Source: Flavobacterium salmonis | GTDB taxonomy: Bacteria > Bacteroidota > Bacteroidia > Flavobacteriales > Flavobacteriaceae | Direction of reading: 5' to 3' | Assembly: GCF_903819435.1 (NCBI RefSeq) | Contig: NZ_CAIJDP010000049.1 | Coordinates: forward strand, 1 to 64,000 | Length of the DNA stretch: 64,000 bases | Shown: positions 33,832 to 44,556 of the stretch, piece after piece | Position numbering within the stretch: position 1 is the first letter of the stretch | Layout: each line of letters begins with the position of its first letter | Made by a program: the position numbers and the translations under genes | Notes under the pieces: generated by a model | Seen by the model: the letters and a program-made list of their open reading frames with translations, nothing else | The model's database searches: none | Told to the model about the DNA's origin: nothing

Positions 33832-35916
33832 ATGAAAACAATCATTGCAGAAAAACCAAGCGTAGCAAGAGAAATAGCTGGATTGTTGGGAGCTTCCGAG
33901 AAAAAGGACGGCTACCTGACAGGTAACGGCTATTTTGTTACGTGGGCATTCGGTCATTTAATAGGATTAGGAATGCCCGAAGATTACGGGATTACGGGAT
34001 TTGACAAAGCATCACTGCCAATACTTCCCAACCCTTTTTTACTGACCATTCGCAAGGTCAAAAAAGACAAAGGTTATACCACCGATACAAGAGCATTAAA
34101 ACAACTGAAAGTTATCGAACAACTTTTTAATAGAAGCGATAGCATTATTGTGGCAACAGATGCTGGACGTGAAGGCGAACTCATCTTTCGGTACATTTAT
34201 GAATACCTGAAATGTAACAAGCCCTTTGAACGACTTTGGATTAGTTCTCTTACCGAAAAAGCTATCAAACAGGGTTTTGATAATCTTAAAGATGGAAAAG
34301 AATTTGATGGATTGTATCAGTCTGCACAAGGCAGAAGCCGTGCTGATTGGTTGGTGGGCATCAATGCTACACAGGCATTGAGCATTGTTGCAGGCAATGG
34401 TATCTATTCGCTTGGAAGAGTGCAAACGCCTACATTGGCTTTGATATGCAAACGCTATCTGAAAAACAAGAGTTTCTCTATAAAGAAATACTGGCAGATA
34501 CAGTTATCGCACAACAAAGAGTTCCTAGATTTTAAAAGTATTTCCAAAACCAAATGGGAAGACCAAAAAATTGCCGATGATGCTCTGAAAGCCATTCAGC
34601 GAAGTGGAACAGCAATAATTACATCGTTAGAGACAAAAAGTGTTACAGAACAACCGCCTTTATTGTTCGACCTTACTGGCTTACAAAAAGAAGCGAATAA
34701 AAAACTGAACCTTTCTGCTGAAGAAACGCTGAACATTGCCCAAAGTTTGTACGAAAAAAAGTTTATCACTTACCCACGTACCGGAAGCAAATATATTCCT
34801 GAAGATGTATGGACTGAAATTCCCAACCTAGTGAGGGCTTTGCAGGACAAAGAAACCTGCAAGCAAGCCGTATCAAAAGTGAAATGGGGACGTTTCAATA
34901 AACGTATCGTAAATGATTTGCGTGTTACCGATCATCACGGATTATTGATTACAGATAAAATCCCGTCAGCACTGAACGCAAAGGAAAATGCCCTTTACGA
35001 TATGATAGCCTTTCGACTGCTCGAAGCCATTTCACAAGCCTGTATCAAAGAGATAACCGATGTTGATTTACAGGTATTGCATTACGATTTTACCGCAAAA
35101 GGTTGCAAGATTTTGGAAGCAGGCTGGCGTTCCATTAAAGGCAGTTTCTCTGATGATGATACAGAATCTGTACAGGATTTACCCGAACTGAAAGAAGACG
35201 ACGAACTCAAAATCAAGGAAGCTACCGTTTTGGAAAAAGAAACCAAACCGCCTGTGCTTTATACCGAAGCAGGGCTTTTGTCGGCTATGGAAAGTGCTGG
35301 AAAGGAAATCGAAAATGAAGAGGAACGGAAAGCCCTTCAAAATATTGGTATCGGTACTCCAGCTACAAGAGCATCAATTATCGAAACCTTGTTTACACGC
35401 AATTATATCCAAAGGAAAAAGAAGTCTTTAATACCAACCGAAAAAGGATTACAGGTATATGAATTGGTCAAAGACAGAAAAATTGCTGACGTTGCAATGA
35501 CTGCCGAATGGGAATTGGCATTGCAAAAAATCGAGAACAACGAAGCAGATGTAGGGGCATTTCAAAAGGAAATGGAAACTTACGCTTCATCTATTACCAA
35601 TGAATTGTTGCAAACTTCCATTGCCCAAAATAACCTGCCTAAATTGGTTTGTCCGAAATGCAAAAGCCAGCAACTCATTATCCGTGACAAGATTGTCAAA
35701 TGTCCCAATGAGGTTTGTAATTGGGTGCAGTTCCGCAATATCTGTGGCGTACAAATCGGTATAGCCGATATTGAAAGTCTTGTCAATAAAAGGAAAACTT
35801 CACTCATCAAAGGGATGAAAAGCAAGGCAGGTAAGAAATTCGATGCTTATATCGTATTGAATGACAAAGCCGAAAGTTCCTTTGAGTTTCCCAAAAACAA
35901 AAGCTATAAAAAATAA
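33832..35916 (+). CDS. topB: DNA topoisomerase III
   Basis: A 694-residue type IA topoisomerase. The Toprim domain (IIAEKPSVAREIA, then VATDAGREGELIFRYI) comes first, followed by the active-site Tyr segment (KFITYPRTGSKYIPED). A C-terminal zinc-finger-like region has CPKCKSQQ…CPNEVCNW. It is standard backbone of CTnDOT-like elements. The last base of its stop codon is the A of the next ATG. Confidence 0.92.
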   Translation: MKTIIAEKPSVAREIAGLLGASEKKDGYLTGNGYFVTWAFGHLIGLGMPEDYGITGFDKASLPILPNPFLLTIRKVKKDKGYTTDTRALKQLKVIEQLFNRSDSIIVATDAGREGELIFRYIYEYLKCNKPFERLWISSLTEKAIKQGFDNLKDGKEFDGLYQSAQGRSRADWLVGINATQALSIVAGNGIYSLGRVQTPTLALICKRYLKNKSFSIKKYWQIQLSHNKEFLDFKSISKTKWEDQKIADDALKAIQRSGTAIITSLETKSVTEQPPLLFDLTGLQKEANKKLNLSAEETLNIAQSLYEKKFITYPRTGSKYIPEDVWTEIPNLVRALQDKETCKQAVSKVKWGRFNKRIVNDLRVTDHHGLLITDKIPSALNAKENALYDMIAFRLLEAISQACIKEITDVDLQVLHYDFTAKGCKILEAGWRSIKGSFSDDDTESVQDLPELKEDDELKIKEATVLEKETKPPVLYTEAGLLSAMESAGKEIENEEERKALQNIGIGTPATRASIIETLFTRNYIQRKKKSLIPTEKGLQVYELVKDRKIADVAMTAEWELALQKIENNEADVGAFQKEMETYASSITNELLQTSIAQNNLPKLVCPKCKSQQLIIRDKIVKCPNEVCNWVQFRNICGVQIGIADIESLVNKRKTSLIKGMKSKAGKKFDAYIVLNDKAESSFEFPKNKSYKK

Positions 35917-36797
35917 TGGAAAATAAGCCTGCCATTAGTCCAATGGAAATCAGAAGCCTGATTTATACCATACGTGGTAAACAAGTGATGTTGGATAGTG
36001 ACCTTGCGTCATTATACCAAGTGGAAACAAAGAACCTTAACAAAGCCGTAAAAAGAAATATTGAAAGATTTCCCGTTTCTTTTTGTTTTCAACTGACCGA
36101 AGAGGAAGTTGAAAACTTGAGGTTCCAAATTGGAACCTCAAGTTTGAGCTACGGCGGAAGACGTTATTTGCCCTATGTTTTTACCGAACAAGGGGTCGCA
36201 ATGGCTTCTGCAATACTCCGTTCAGATATAGCTGTTAAACTCAGTGTTGAAATTATGGAAGCTTTTGTAGAAATGCGAAGAATGCTTATTAGCAACGCTT
36301 CTTTGTTTCATCGTTTGGATAAGATTGAAATTAAACAACTGGAAGCTGACCAAAAATTTGAAGCCATTTTTAAGGCTTTGGAAAGCGACAAGCTCCACAG
36401 CGAAAAAGGTGTTTTCTACAACGGGCAGATTTTTGATGCTTATACATTTATTTCCGATATTATCCGAACTGCCAAAATCTCTATTATCCTGCTGGATAAT
36501 TATGTAGATGACACGGTACTGACCTTATTGGGCAAACGGAATAATAATGTAACTGCAACTATCTATACCAAAACTGTCAGCAATCAGCTACGGCTGGATG
36601 TGCAACGATACAACAGCCAATATCCACCGATTGAAATTGAGGTTTTTTCCGATGCTCACGACCGCTTTTTAATTATTGACAACACGGAATTGTACCATAT
36701 CGGAGCATCACTAAAAGATTTGGGCAAAAAATGGTTTGCCTTTTCGAGAATGGATATTGAGGTTGGCAGGATGCTACAGTTACTTGGTAGCACTTAG
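35916..36797 (+). CDS. ORF6N-domain protein with C-terminal PLD-like region
   Basis: A 293-residue protein. The N-terminal ORF6N DNA-binding domain (IRSLIYTIRGKQVMLDSDLASLYQVETKNLNKAVKRN, PVSFCFQLTEEE, RRYLPYVFTEQGVAM) is known from phage antirepressor-like proteins. The C-terminal half (DAYTFISDIIRTAKISIILLDNYVDDTVL…HDRFLIID) resembles phospholipase-D-type regulatory proteins. It is probably a regulator of the element. It overlaps topB by 1 bp. Confidence 0.8.
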   Translation: MENKPAISPMEIRSLIYTIRGKQVMLDSDLASLYQVETKNLNKAVKRNIERFPVSFCFQLTEEEVENLRFQIGTSSLSYGGRRYLPYVFTEQGVAMASAILRSDIAVKLSVEIMEAFVEMRRMLISNASLFHRLDKIEIKQLEADQKFEAIFKALESDKLHSEKGVFYNGQIFDAYTFISDIIRTAKISIILLDNYVDDTVLTLLGKRNNNVTATIYTKTVSNQLRLDVQRYNSQYPPIEIEVFSDAHDRFLIIDNTELYHIGASLKDLGKKWFAFSRMDIEVGRMLQLLGST

Positions 36798-36909
36798 ATG
36801 TTATTGTCAAATTTTAATGAATCTCATTAGTTACGTAACTCCCTATCTTTCTGCCTATTGTTGTAAAAACTTATAAGCTACATTTTGGGAGATACGTAAT
36901 TTTGTAATT

Positions 36910-36978
36910 ACAAAACCAACTTTAAATCAAACCTTAACCCACCATATTGCCAAACGACGGTTAATGGCTGGGCGTTTG
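36910..36978. repeat. attC-like repeat R1 (right-half type)
   Basis: The first 32 bp match R2 (37802-37833) at 26 positions, and a later GGTTA block is shared. The end reads CAAACGACGGTTAATGGCTGGGCGTTTG with pairing CAAACG/CGTTTG. It lies between the element backbone and the racemase gene. A further inverted repeat (TTACGTAACTCCC at 36832 and GGGAGATACGTAA at 36885) lies just to its left. Confidence 0.45.
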
Positions 36979-36988
36979 TCGTCTGTAT

Positions 36989-37687
36989 TTAATTCTCAAT
37001 CATTCTCGATACTATACTTTCTACATGTATTTTTGTCGTATCAAGTATTTCAATATCATCAAAGTCAGACTGGTTTAAAATTAAAGGTAATTCTGTCCCT
37101 GCCAAAACCACAGCTTCTATTGATTTTTTTTCTTTTAATGTTCTCACAATCTGTATCAGCTGTTTTTTGGTTTCTGGCACAATCTTGTTAATAAGCAATT
37201 CTGTCATATATTTATCATGAATAAAATCTTGATCTATTGAGTCAGGAATAATAATTTCAATCTCATATTTTTCAGCTACTTTATTATAGAATCCGCTCGT
37301 CATTGTGAATTTAGTCCCCAATAAGCCAACTCGTTGTATCTTTTTATCATTAATTACCTTACAGGTCTCTTCAACAATACTGATTAATGAAACCTTTACT
37401 TTATCCGCAAGATTGTCGAAAACAATATGAGGAGTATTTGATGCTATAGCCACGTAATCAACTTCTGATTTTTCTAAAATCTTGATTTTTTCAATAAGTA
37501 AGTTTGCTAAATCGTCAAGTTGGTTATTAAAAAGACAATTTAGCATCTCAGTCATGTTTATACTATTGATGATAATTTCAGGATAATCTTTAGTATTTAG
37601 CCTTTCTTGAAATCGTTTAATAATCAATCTATAATACTCAATGGTTGATTCTGGACCAACTCCGCCTATTAGTGCAATTCTTTTCAT
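36989..37687 (-). CDS. Aspartate/glutamate racemase-family protein
   Basis: A 232-residue racemase. IGGVGPESTIEYY is at the N-terminus, the first catalytic Cys lies near INMTEMLNCLF or is replaced by the Thr-Pro in ASNTPHIVFDN, and LAGTELPLIL is in the place where the second catalytic Cys (usually GCTELPL) is expected. The usual Cys pair therefore appears lost (AGTELPL and SNTPH), as in some YgeA-like members. It stands alone on the minus strand between two attC-like repeats and is cargo of the element. Confidence 0.7.
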   Translation of the reverse strand: MKRIALIGGVGPESTIEYYRLIIKRFQERLNTKDYPEIIINSINMTEMLNCLFNNQLDDLANLLIEKIKILEKSEVDYVAIASNTPHIVFDNLADKVKVSLISIVEETCKVINDKKIQRVGLLGTKFTMTSGFYNKVAEKYEIEIIIPDSIDQDFIHDKYMTELLINKIVPETKKQLIQIVRTLKEKKSIEAVVLAGTELPLILNQSDFDDIEILDTTKIHVESIVSRMIEN

Positions 37688-37727
37688 TTTTAGTTTATTA
37701 AATTCTCCTCGTTTCTTTTCGCCTTGC

Positions 37728-37866
37728 CACTAACGTTTGGCTAGTAGGCGATTTCGGGGTTAAGTTAGCGTAATACATCGGTTAATCACTATTTTCCAAG
37801 TACAAAACTATCCTTAAATCAAGCCTAATCCCAGACTATTACTTACTAATGGTTATGCATAGTGCT
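37728..37866. repeat. attC-like repeat R2
   Basis: About 139 bp with imperfect self-complementarity: outer arms CCACTAACG… and …TGCATAGTG, inner arms GGGGTTAAG and CCTAATCCC. The right half repeats R1. Length and fold are like an integron attC site. It separates the racemase gene from the SDR fragment. Confidence 0.45.
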
Positions 37867-37878
37867 TTTTGTCTACTG

Positions 37879-38238
37879 CTAATATACAACGCTTTCTGCA
37901 ATTTCTTTAAAGTTGTTGATGTCATTTTGTACGCTTTCCAACTTTGTATTTAATGAAATGATTGCAATTTTTCCCAAAGGCAGTCTTAACGGTGGTGTAT
38001 CAAGTTTAGTGATGTCAAAAATTGCTTGTGACGCTTTTATTGGATCGCCTTCTTGTTTGCCGTCAACTTGCTTCATTCGTTCTCTAAATGCACCTGCTGT
38101 TGGGTTGTAATCTGCTATAATTTTGTCGGCTAGTTTTAATGAACTACCTGCGAAATTTGTTCTAAATGGCCCTGGTTCTACAATAGTTAGTTTTATTCCA
38201 AGTGGTGCAGTTTCAATTGCCAATGCTTCACTGAAACC
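37879..38238 (-). pseudogene. C-terminal fragment of an SDR gene
   Basis: About 120 residues starting inside the conserved …GFSEALAIETAPLGIKLTIVEPG segment and running to the SDR C-terminus. The cofactor and catalytic parts are missing. At its broken 5' end it abuts, out of frame, another truncated gene. It is most like long SDRs such as the one at 28651-29469. Confidence 0.75.
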
Positions 38239-38375
38239 TCAGCTGTCAACCCTTCATACATAGCTCCGATGGTGGTCGGATGTTTTATGTCTTGTTTATT
38301 TAGTATTTCTTTTTCTGCCGATACAAATTCATTAATTAGATCAGCAACTGTATCTATCGTAATTAAAATTAGTTT
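38239..38375 (-). pseudogene. N-terminal fragment of a DUF6602-like gene
   Basis: The minus strand reads LINEFVSAEKEILNKQDIKHPTTIGAMYEGLTAE and then runs into the SDR fragment in a different frame. The HPTTIGAMYEGLT segment resembles, from memory, the start of DUF6602-type (nuclease-like) proteins. There is no start codon and no remainder of the protein. Confidence 0.4.
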
Positions 38376-38533
38376 CTATTTGATAGTACGAATATACAAA
38401 ATTAAATCCTTTACTATTAATTGGTATTGCGCCAAATCCTACCCTCTTAACGCCAAACATTACCACTTTTCAATAGGCTCTTACATAGAACTATAATTTT
38501 AGTGTTCTGGTAAAAAATCTAAATAAATTCAAT

Positions 38534-38971
38534 ATGAATACACAGCAAAAAGATCTATCGTATTTCAGATTACGACTGCAAGAATTACTAAATACCAGCT
38601 TTCCCGAAAAAGCAAACGACCAAAAATTTATAGAGCAACGTTCCTTGTGGGCTTCCAATGCTTACGAGAGTGCTTTTCGTTTGGGAAATACTATTGAGCA
38701 ATGCAACGAAATAGCCAATTATATCCTGTTTGAAAAACTATATTTCTCCAAATTCGATACCGTATTTCAGGTGGTATGCAATGAGTTTGATACCATAATG
38801 GCAGACGAGGAACTGCGACCATTTGCACTGAAAATGTTCCCTGTTTGTGAGCCTGTTTTTGCAAGATATGAACTAACCGATGACTTCGCATACAGTTATG
38901 AGTATGATTTACTCTATACAGAAATAACCGGAACCATCGCAATATGGATAGCGGAAAATGGGCTTCAGTAA
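38534..38971 (+). CDS. DUF1896-family protein
   Basis: A 145-residue acidic protein of the DUF1896 family ([29 protein letters not shown]…[25 protein letters not shown]). It is a constant neighbour of the methylase-helicase in Bacteroidetes conjugative elements. It overlaps that gene by 14 bp. Function is unknown. Confidence 0.8.
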   Translation: MNTQQKDLSYFRLRLQELLNTSFPEKANDQKFIEQRSLWASNAYESAFRLGNTIEQCNEIANYILFEKLYFSKFDTVFQVVCNEFDTIMADEELRPFALKMFPVCEPVFARYELTDDFAYSYEYDLLYTEITGTIAIWIAENGLQ

Positions 38972-41900
38972 AAAGCAACATCTCCAACAGAATATTGATG
39001 CTTTACGAATTGCTTTTAAACTAGAAAAGGAGAAACGACAAGCCACCGTAGGCGAAAGACTGCTAATGATGCAATACAGCGGATTTGGCGGTCTTAAATT
39101 CGTGTTGAACCCCATAGCAAACGAAATAGATATCAACAATTGGAGAAAAACGGAACACGATCTTTTTCCTCTCACGCAGGAACTCCACCAGCTACTCAAC
39201 GAAAATTCCGAAGACGAAAAGCAATACCGCAGGTATGTAGATAGTATGAAAAGCTCTGTATTGACGGCTTTTTATACACCACCACAGGTCATAGATGCTA
39301 TTTCCGCAACCTTGCGTGAAAGCGGTCTGAATATTCAAAAATTTCTGGACCCCTCCGCAGGTATCGGCTCATTCATACAATCCTTTTCAGAAAATCAAAA
39401 AGCCAGTGTTACCGCTTATGAAAAGGATTTGCTCACAGGCAAAATTTTAAAACAGCTTTATCCCGAAAGCAATATCCGTGTAAGTGGTTTTGAGGAAATA
39501 CCCGAAAAGGAACAAAATAGCTATGATGTAATTGCCAGCAATATTCCTTTTGGCGACACTTCGATATTTGACCTTTCCTATTCCCGAAGCAGAGATAGTG
39601 CAAAAGTACAGGCTTCCCGAAGCATACACAATTACTTCTTTCTCAAAGGTGCTGATATGCTCCGAGAGGGCGGTTTGTTGGTTTACATTACTTCACAGGG
39701 CATTCTAAATAGCCCAAAGAACGAACCGATACGCAGGGCGTTGATGCAGGATAATAATTTGGTTTCGGTTGTACGATTACCCAACAACCTTTTTACAGAA
39801 TATGCAGGTACGGAGGTTGGCAGTGATTTGATTATACTGCAAAAGAACACAGCAAAACAAAGTCTGACCGAAAGGGAAGATCTGTTTTGCCAAAGCAACC
39901 GAACGGAATACGATACTCCAAGCAATACGTTGTTTCAAGACAGTACAAGAATTGTACATACCTCTCGCAAATTAGATACCGACCCTTATGGACAACCTGC
40001 TCTGATCTATACACATAAAGAGGGTGTTGAGGGAATTGCCAAAGACCTCAAACAAATGCTTTCCGAAGATTTTGGCAAGCATCTGAATTTGATTTTATAC
40101 AAAAGCGAACGGAACGATGAGCCTATAATACAAATTCCCACTACTTCAAAAGTAACACCTCCAATTGTCGGACCAGTAACCATTCAGCCAGAAATACAAC
40201 CTTTATCAATCAATCGGGAAAACCCACAGGAATTAAAACAATTAAGCATTTTTGACCTGTTTGAAAATGCGGGAGAACCTGTAATGGTTCTTGCTCCACC
40301 CAAAACAACGACACAAGCCAAAAGACAAAGTACTAAAAAAAGTAGCCGTGCAATAGGTCGCCAAACCGACCTGTTTAATGCGATGCAACAAACTTATACA
40401 CCTCCAATCACAAATAGAATTACTAACGGAAGCACATCAGTCAACGGCAAAAAACAGGAAGCTATCGGCGACCTGTTTTCGAGTAGCAACGGGAATGACC
40501 AAGCTGATAAGCCAGCCGTTCCCGACATCATTCCCAAACCTGCTCCATATAGTGGCAAACTGCAACCATTCCATCGTAACGATTGCCTTGTCGTGGATAA
40601 TGGTTGGGTCGGTCATCTGCAAGATGTAGATACATCAGACGGTACGGCTGTTTTCAACCCTTTACAGTTACCGACCTTACAGAAAGTAAGAACCGAAGCA
40701 TACATTACTGTACGTGATGTTTACCAAGAGCTTTACAATAAAGAGGCATCGCTTCAGACCGAACACAAAGGAGAAAGGGAAAACCTTAACCGCTTATACG
40801 ATGCCTTTGTCAAAAAGTACGGCAATCTCAACAGTGCCGATAATGCTAAATTGATTAAAACAGATAGTTCTGGTAAGGAAATCCTTTATTTGGAGCGTGT
40901 TGTTGGTGGCGTAGTACACAAAGCGGATATATTCAGCCGACCTGTAAGTTTCTCTACCTTAACAATAGCGACAGACAATCCCGAAGAAGCATTAGCGACT
41001 TCGCTGAACAAATACGGAAGCGTGGATTTAGACTATATGTCCGAAATCAGCAGTGTGACGGAAGATGCTTTGAAAGAAGCCTTACACGGTCGTATTTACT
41101 ACAATCCTCTGCAAAAGGAATACGAAATATCCGAACGCTGGATTGCAGGTAACGTAGTAGAAAAAGCCCAAGAGGTCAAAGCCTACCTCCAAAATAATCC
41201 CGAAGATAACGAAGCCAAAACAAGCCTTACGGTTTTAGAAGAAGCCCGACCAAGACGTATCGAATTTGAGGAACTCGATTTTAATTTGGGCGAACGGTGG
41301 ATACCAACAGGCATTTATGCCCGTTTTGCTTCGCACTTGTTCTATACTGATGTAGTTATCCATTATTCAGAAAGCGCCGATGACTTTTCCGTAACATGTA
41401 ACCAGAAGAATGTTCATATCTGGGATAAATATGCAGTCAAAGCCGAAAGCAGGACGTTTGACGGAATTGCCCTGCTCAAACACGCACTTGTCAATACCAC
41501 ACCAGACATTACCAAGAAAATTAAGGTTGGAGACCAAGAGGTCAAGGTGCGGGATATGGAAGCTATACAAATGGCGAACACCAAGATTGACGAAATCCGT
41601 ACCGCCTTTACAGATTGGCTTCACGACCAAAATGATGAGTTTAAAAACAGGCTGACCGATCAATACAACGATACTTTTAACTGCTTTGTCCGACCAAACT
41701 ATGACGGAACGCATCAGGACTTTCCGGGATTAGACCGAAAAGCGTTGGGTATAGAAGATTTGTATTCGAGCCAAAAAGACACGGTTTGGATGATAAAGCT
41801 GAACAACGGTGCTATCTGTGACCACGAAGTAGGTGCAGGAAAAACTTTGGTAATGTGTACAGCCTCACAGGAAATGAAGCGTTTGGGATTGGCACATAAA

Positions 41901-44354
41901 CCAATGATAATCGGGCTGAAAAGCAATGTTCACGAAATTGCCGAAGCCTACCGTACTGCGTACCCACACGCAAAAATTTTGTTTCCAGGCAAAGAAGATT
42001 TTACGCCTCAAAAACGCCTGCGAATTTTTGGGGATATTAAAAATAACGATTGGGATTGTGTCATCCTCACACACGACCAATTCGGGATGATACCACAATC
42101 GCCAGAAATGCAAAAGAAAATTCTCCAAATCGAATTAGATAGCGTGGAACGAAACCTTGATGCACTGCAATCGCAAGGCAAGGAAGTTACCAGAGGGATG
42201 CTTGCCGGAGTAATCAAACGGAAAGAAAATCTCGAAGTAAAATTGAAAACCCTGCAACACGATATTGAAAACCGCAAAGATGACGTGGTAGACTTCAAGA
42301 TGATGGGAATAGACCATTTATTTGTAGACGAAAGCCACCAATTTAAAAACTTAATGTTCAACACAAGACATACAAGGGTTGCTGGATTGGGAAACGTGGA
42401 CGGAAGTTTAAAGGCAATGAACCTGTTGTTCGCTATCCGCACCATTCAGGAACGTACAAATGCGGATATGGGAGCCACTTTTCTTTCGGGGACAACTATC
42501 AGTAATTCTTTGACGGAACTGTACCTGCTGTTCAAATATTTGCGACCAAGGGCAATGGAAAAACAGGGCATTCATTCTTTTGATGCGTGGGCGGCTATCT
42601 ATGCAAGAAAAACGACCGATTATGAATTTTCGGTTGCTAATAACATTGTTGCAAAAGAACGTTTTCGGTTTTTTATTAAAGTGCCAGAATTGGCGCAATT
42701 CTATTCGGAAATTACAGATTACCGAACGGCAAAAGATATAGGCATTGACCGACCGAATAAGAATGAGGTTTTATACAACATTCCTCCAACTCCAGACCAG
42801 TCTGTATTTATTCAAAAATTGATGGATTTTGCCAAAACAGGAAATGGCGAATTGCTCGGAAGACCTCCATTGTCACAAAGTGAAGAAAAAGCAAAAATGC
42901 TCATTGCTACGGATTACGCCCGCAAAATGTCTTTGGATATGCGGATGGTAAGTGCAATATATGAAGACCATCCCGACAACAAGGCTTCGCATTGTGCAAA
43001 AAATATTGCCAAATATTACAACCAATACAATGCACAGAAAGGAACGCAGTTCGTTTTCTCCGATTTAGGTACTTACAAATCAAACGAATGGAATGTGTAC
43101 TCCGAAATCAAACGCAAGCTCGTGGAAGACCACAACATACCTGCACACGAAGTTCGCTTCATACAAGAAGCTAAAAGTGATAAGCAACGCAAGGAACTTA
43201 TCAAAGGAATGAACGAGGGAAAAATTCGTGTACTTTTTGGTTCTACGAGTATGCTCGGAACAGGTGTGAATGCACAGAAAAGAGCCGTTGTCGTTCATCA
43301 TCTCGATACACCGTGGCGACCTAGTGACCTTGCTCAACGTGACGGAAGGGCTGTTCGCAAAGGCAATGAAATTGCGAAACATTTTGCAGACAATAAAGTA
43401 GATGTGATTATCTATGCCGTAGAAAAATCATTAGACAGCTATAAGTTTAACCTGCTGTACAATAAGCAACTTTTCATCGACCAACTAAAAAACAATAACC
43501 TTGGTAAACGAACCATTGACGAGGGCAGTATGGACGAAAAATCAGGAATGAACTTCTCGGAATACGTCGCTATCCTTTCGGGAAATACCGACCTGTTGGA
43601 TAAAGCTAAATTAGAAAAACAGATTGCAGGTTTAGAAAGCGAAAAACAGGCATTCAATCGTTCTAAGTTCAGTGCTAAATACAAACTCCAAGATTTTACG
43701 GGATTACTGGAAAGTTCGCAATCCCGTTTTAACCGAATGAGCCTTGATTGGGAAAATCTACAGCAACGCATACAAAAGTGTTCAGACGGCACTATTGCAA
43801 ATCCTGTACAATTAGACGGTTTATCTACGAATGCGGATATAAAACAAATCGGCATCAAGCTAAATCAACTTGCAGATAAATCTCGCACTGGAGGTCAATA
43901 TGAAGAAATTGGAAGTTTGTATGGATTTACGTTATTGGTCAAAACCGAAGTATCCGAAAAAGAGGGTGTGGATATAAGGGTAAACCGTTTTTTGGTACAA
44001 GGCGAAGGCAACATAAAATATACCTACAACAACGGCATTATCGCAAAAGATGAAAAGTTGGCTGTGATGAATTTCCTCAATGCCCTAGAAAAATTGCCAA
44101 GTTACATCGAACAAGAAAAAAAGAAAATTGCCGAACTGAAAAAAGACATGCCTGTACTTCAGGAAGTGGTCAATGGCACTTGGACAAAGGAGAGCAGGTT
44201 GAGCGAATTAAAAACCGAACTGGCGTCTATTGAAAGGAAGATACAGTTGTCTATTGCTCCCGAATCTAAAGAACAGGTGACTGAAGAGCAAGAAAAAACA
44301 ATTAAAGTAGATGATGTTCAGGAAAGATCTCCTGTACGATTGAGGGCTATGTAA
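38958..44354 (+). CDS. Giant N6-DNA methylase / SNF2-like helicase fusion
   Basis: A 1798-residue protein. The N-terminal methyltransferase-like part has [15 protein letters not shown] (SAM-binding) and ASNIPFGD, a variant of NPPF. A middle region with low-complexity Thr/Pro/Gln follows. The C-terminal SF2 helicase has Walker [13 protein letters not shown], motif [12 protein letters not shown], motif [11 protein letters not shown] and motif [13 protein letters not shown], then coiled coil. Such proteins are conserved in CTnDOT-like elements and may protect or remodel DNA during transfer. Their exact task is not known. Confidence 0.85.
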   Translation: MGFSKKQHLQQNIDALRIAFKLEKEKRQATVGERLLMMQYSGFGGLKFVLNPIANEIDINNWRKTEHDLFPLTQELHQLLNENSEDEKQYRRYVDSMKSSVLTAFYTPPQVIDAISATLRESGLNIQKFLDPSAGIGSFIQSFSENQKASVTAYEKDLLTGKILKQLYPESNIRVSGFEEIPEKEQNSYDVIASNIPFGDTSIFDLSYSRSRDSAKVQASRSIHNYFFLKGADMLREGGLLVYITSQGILNSPKNEPIRRALMQDNNLVSVVRLPNNLFTEYAGTEVGSDLIILQKNTAKQSLTEREDLFCQSNRTEYDTPSNTLFQDSTRIVHTSRKLDTDPYGQPALIYTHKEGVEGIAKDLKQMLSEDFGKHLNLILYKSERNDEPIIQIPTTSKVTPPIVGPVTIQPEIQPLSINRENPQELKQLSIFDLFENAGEPVMVLAPPKTTTQAKRQSTKKSSRAIGRQTDLFNAMQQTYTPPITNRITNGSTSVNGKKQEAIGDLFSSSNGNDQADKPAVPDIIPKPAPYSGKLQPFHRNDCLVVDNGWVGHLQDVDTSDGTAVFNPLQLPTLQKVRTEAYITVRDVYQELYNKEASLQTEHKGERENLNRLYDAFVKKYGNLNSADNAKLIKTDSSGKEILYLERVVGGVVHKADIFSRPVSFSTLTIATDNPEEALATSLNKYGSVDLDYMSEISSVTEDALKEALHGRIYYNPLQKEYEISERWIAGNVVEKAQEVKAYLQNNPEDNEAKTSLTVLEEARPRRIEFEELDFNLGERWIPTGIYARFASHLFYTDVVIHYSESADDFSVTCNQKNVHIWDKYAVKAESRTFDGIALLKHALVNTTPDITKKIKVGDQEVKVRDMEAIQMANTKIDEIRTAFTDWLHDQNDEFKNRLTDQYNDTFNCFVRPNYDGTHQDFPGLDRKALGIEDLYSSQKDTVWMIKLNNGAICDHEVGAGKTLVMCTASQEMKRLGLAHKPMIIGLKSNVHEIAEAYRTAYPHAKILFPGKEDFTPQKRLRIFGDIKNNDWDCVILTHDQFGMIPQSPEMQKKILQIELDSVERNLDALQSQGKEVTRGMLAGVIKRKENLEVKLKTLQHDIENRKDDVVDFKMMGIDHLFVDESHQFKNLMFNTRHTRVAGLGNVDGSLKAMNLLFAIRTIQERTNADMGATFLSGTTISNSLTELYLLFKYLRPRAMEKQGIHSFDAWAAIYARKTTDYEFSVANNIVAKERFRFFIKVPELAQFYSEITDYRTAKDIGIDRPNKNEVLYNIPPTPDQSVFIQKLMDFAKTGNGELLGRPPLSQSEEKAKMLIATDYARKMSLDMRMVSAIYEDHPDNKASHCAKNIAKYYNQYNAQKGTQFVFSDLGTYKSNEWNVYSEIKRKLVEDHNIPAHEVRFIQEAKSDKQRKELIKGMNEGKIRVLFGSTSMLGTGVNAQKRAVVVHHLDTPWRPSDLAQRDGRAVRKGNEIAKHFADNKVDVIIYAVEKSLDSYKFNLLYNKQLFIDQLKNNNLGKRTIDEGSMDEKSGMNFSEYVAILSGNTDLLDKAKLEKQIAGLESEKQAFNRSKFSAKYKLQDFTGLLESSQSRFNRMSLDWENLQQRIQKCSDGTIANPVQLDGLSTNADIKQIGIKLNQLADKSRTGGQYEEIGSLYGFTLLVKTEVSEKEGVDIRVNRFLVQGEGNIKYTYNNGIIAKDEKLAVMNFLNALEKLPSYIEQEKKKIAELKKDMPVLQEVVNGTWTKESRLSELKTELASIERKIQLSIAPESKEQVTEEQEKTIKVDDVQERSPVRLRAM

Positions 44355-44471
44355 TTTTAATCAAATAAAAATAAGGAATTAAATCAATGCATAGAAAAAA
44401 TGATAGCAAAGCAGAAATTATGAATTTTACGGGAAACATTTCAAATGTTTTTACAAGTATTCCTAAACTCA

Positions 44472-44506
44472 TATCTTTGTCTCATTTCACTAATTACATT
44501 TGTAAT
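44472..44506 (+). promoter_or_regulatory. Promoter and operator candidate of the chromate module
   Basis: TATCTTTG (44472-44479) is a TAnnTTTG -7 match. Just downstream lies the perfect inverted repeat ATTACA-TT-TGTAAT (44493-44506), a possible binding site for the ChrB-AraC regulator encoded 50 bp further on. TACATTTG inside the repeat could be an alternative -7 element. Confidence 0.45.
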
Positions 44507-44556
44507 AACTTTAGAATAATTGATTTATTAAAACTTTGCTTAAATAGAATTTACAA

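Noticed and set aside
36989..38223. Three consecutive cargo genes with an intact 114-residue SDR
   Set aside because: The 114-residue frame lacks the cofactor and catalytic parts of any SDR and begins inside a conserved segment, so it is treated as a fragment.
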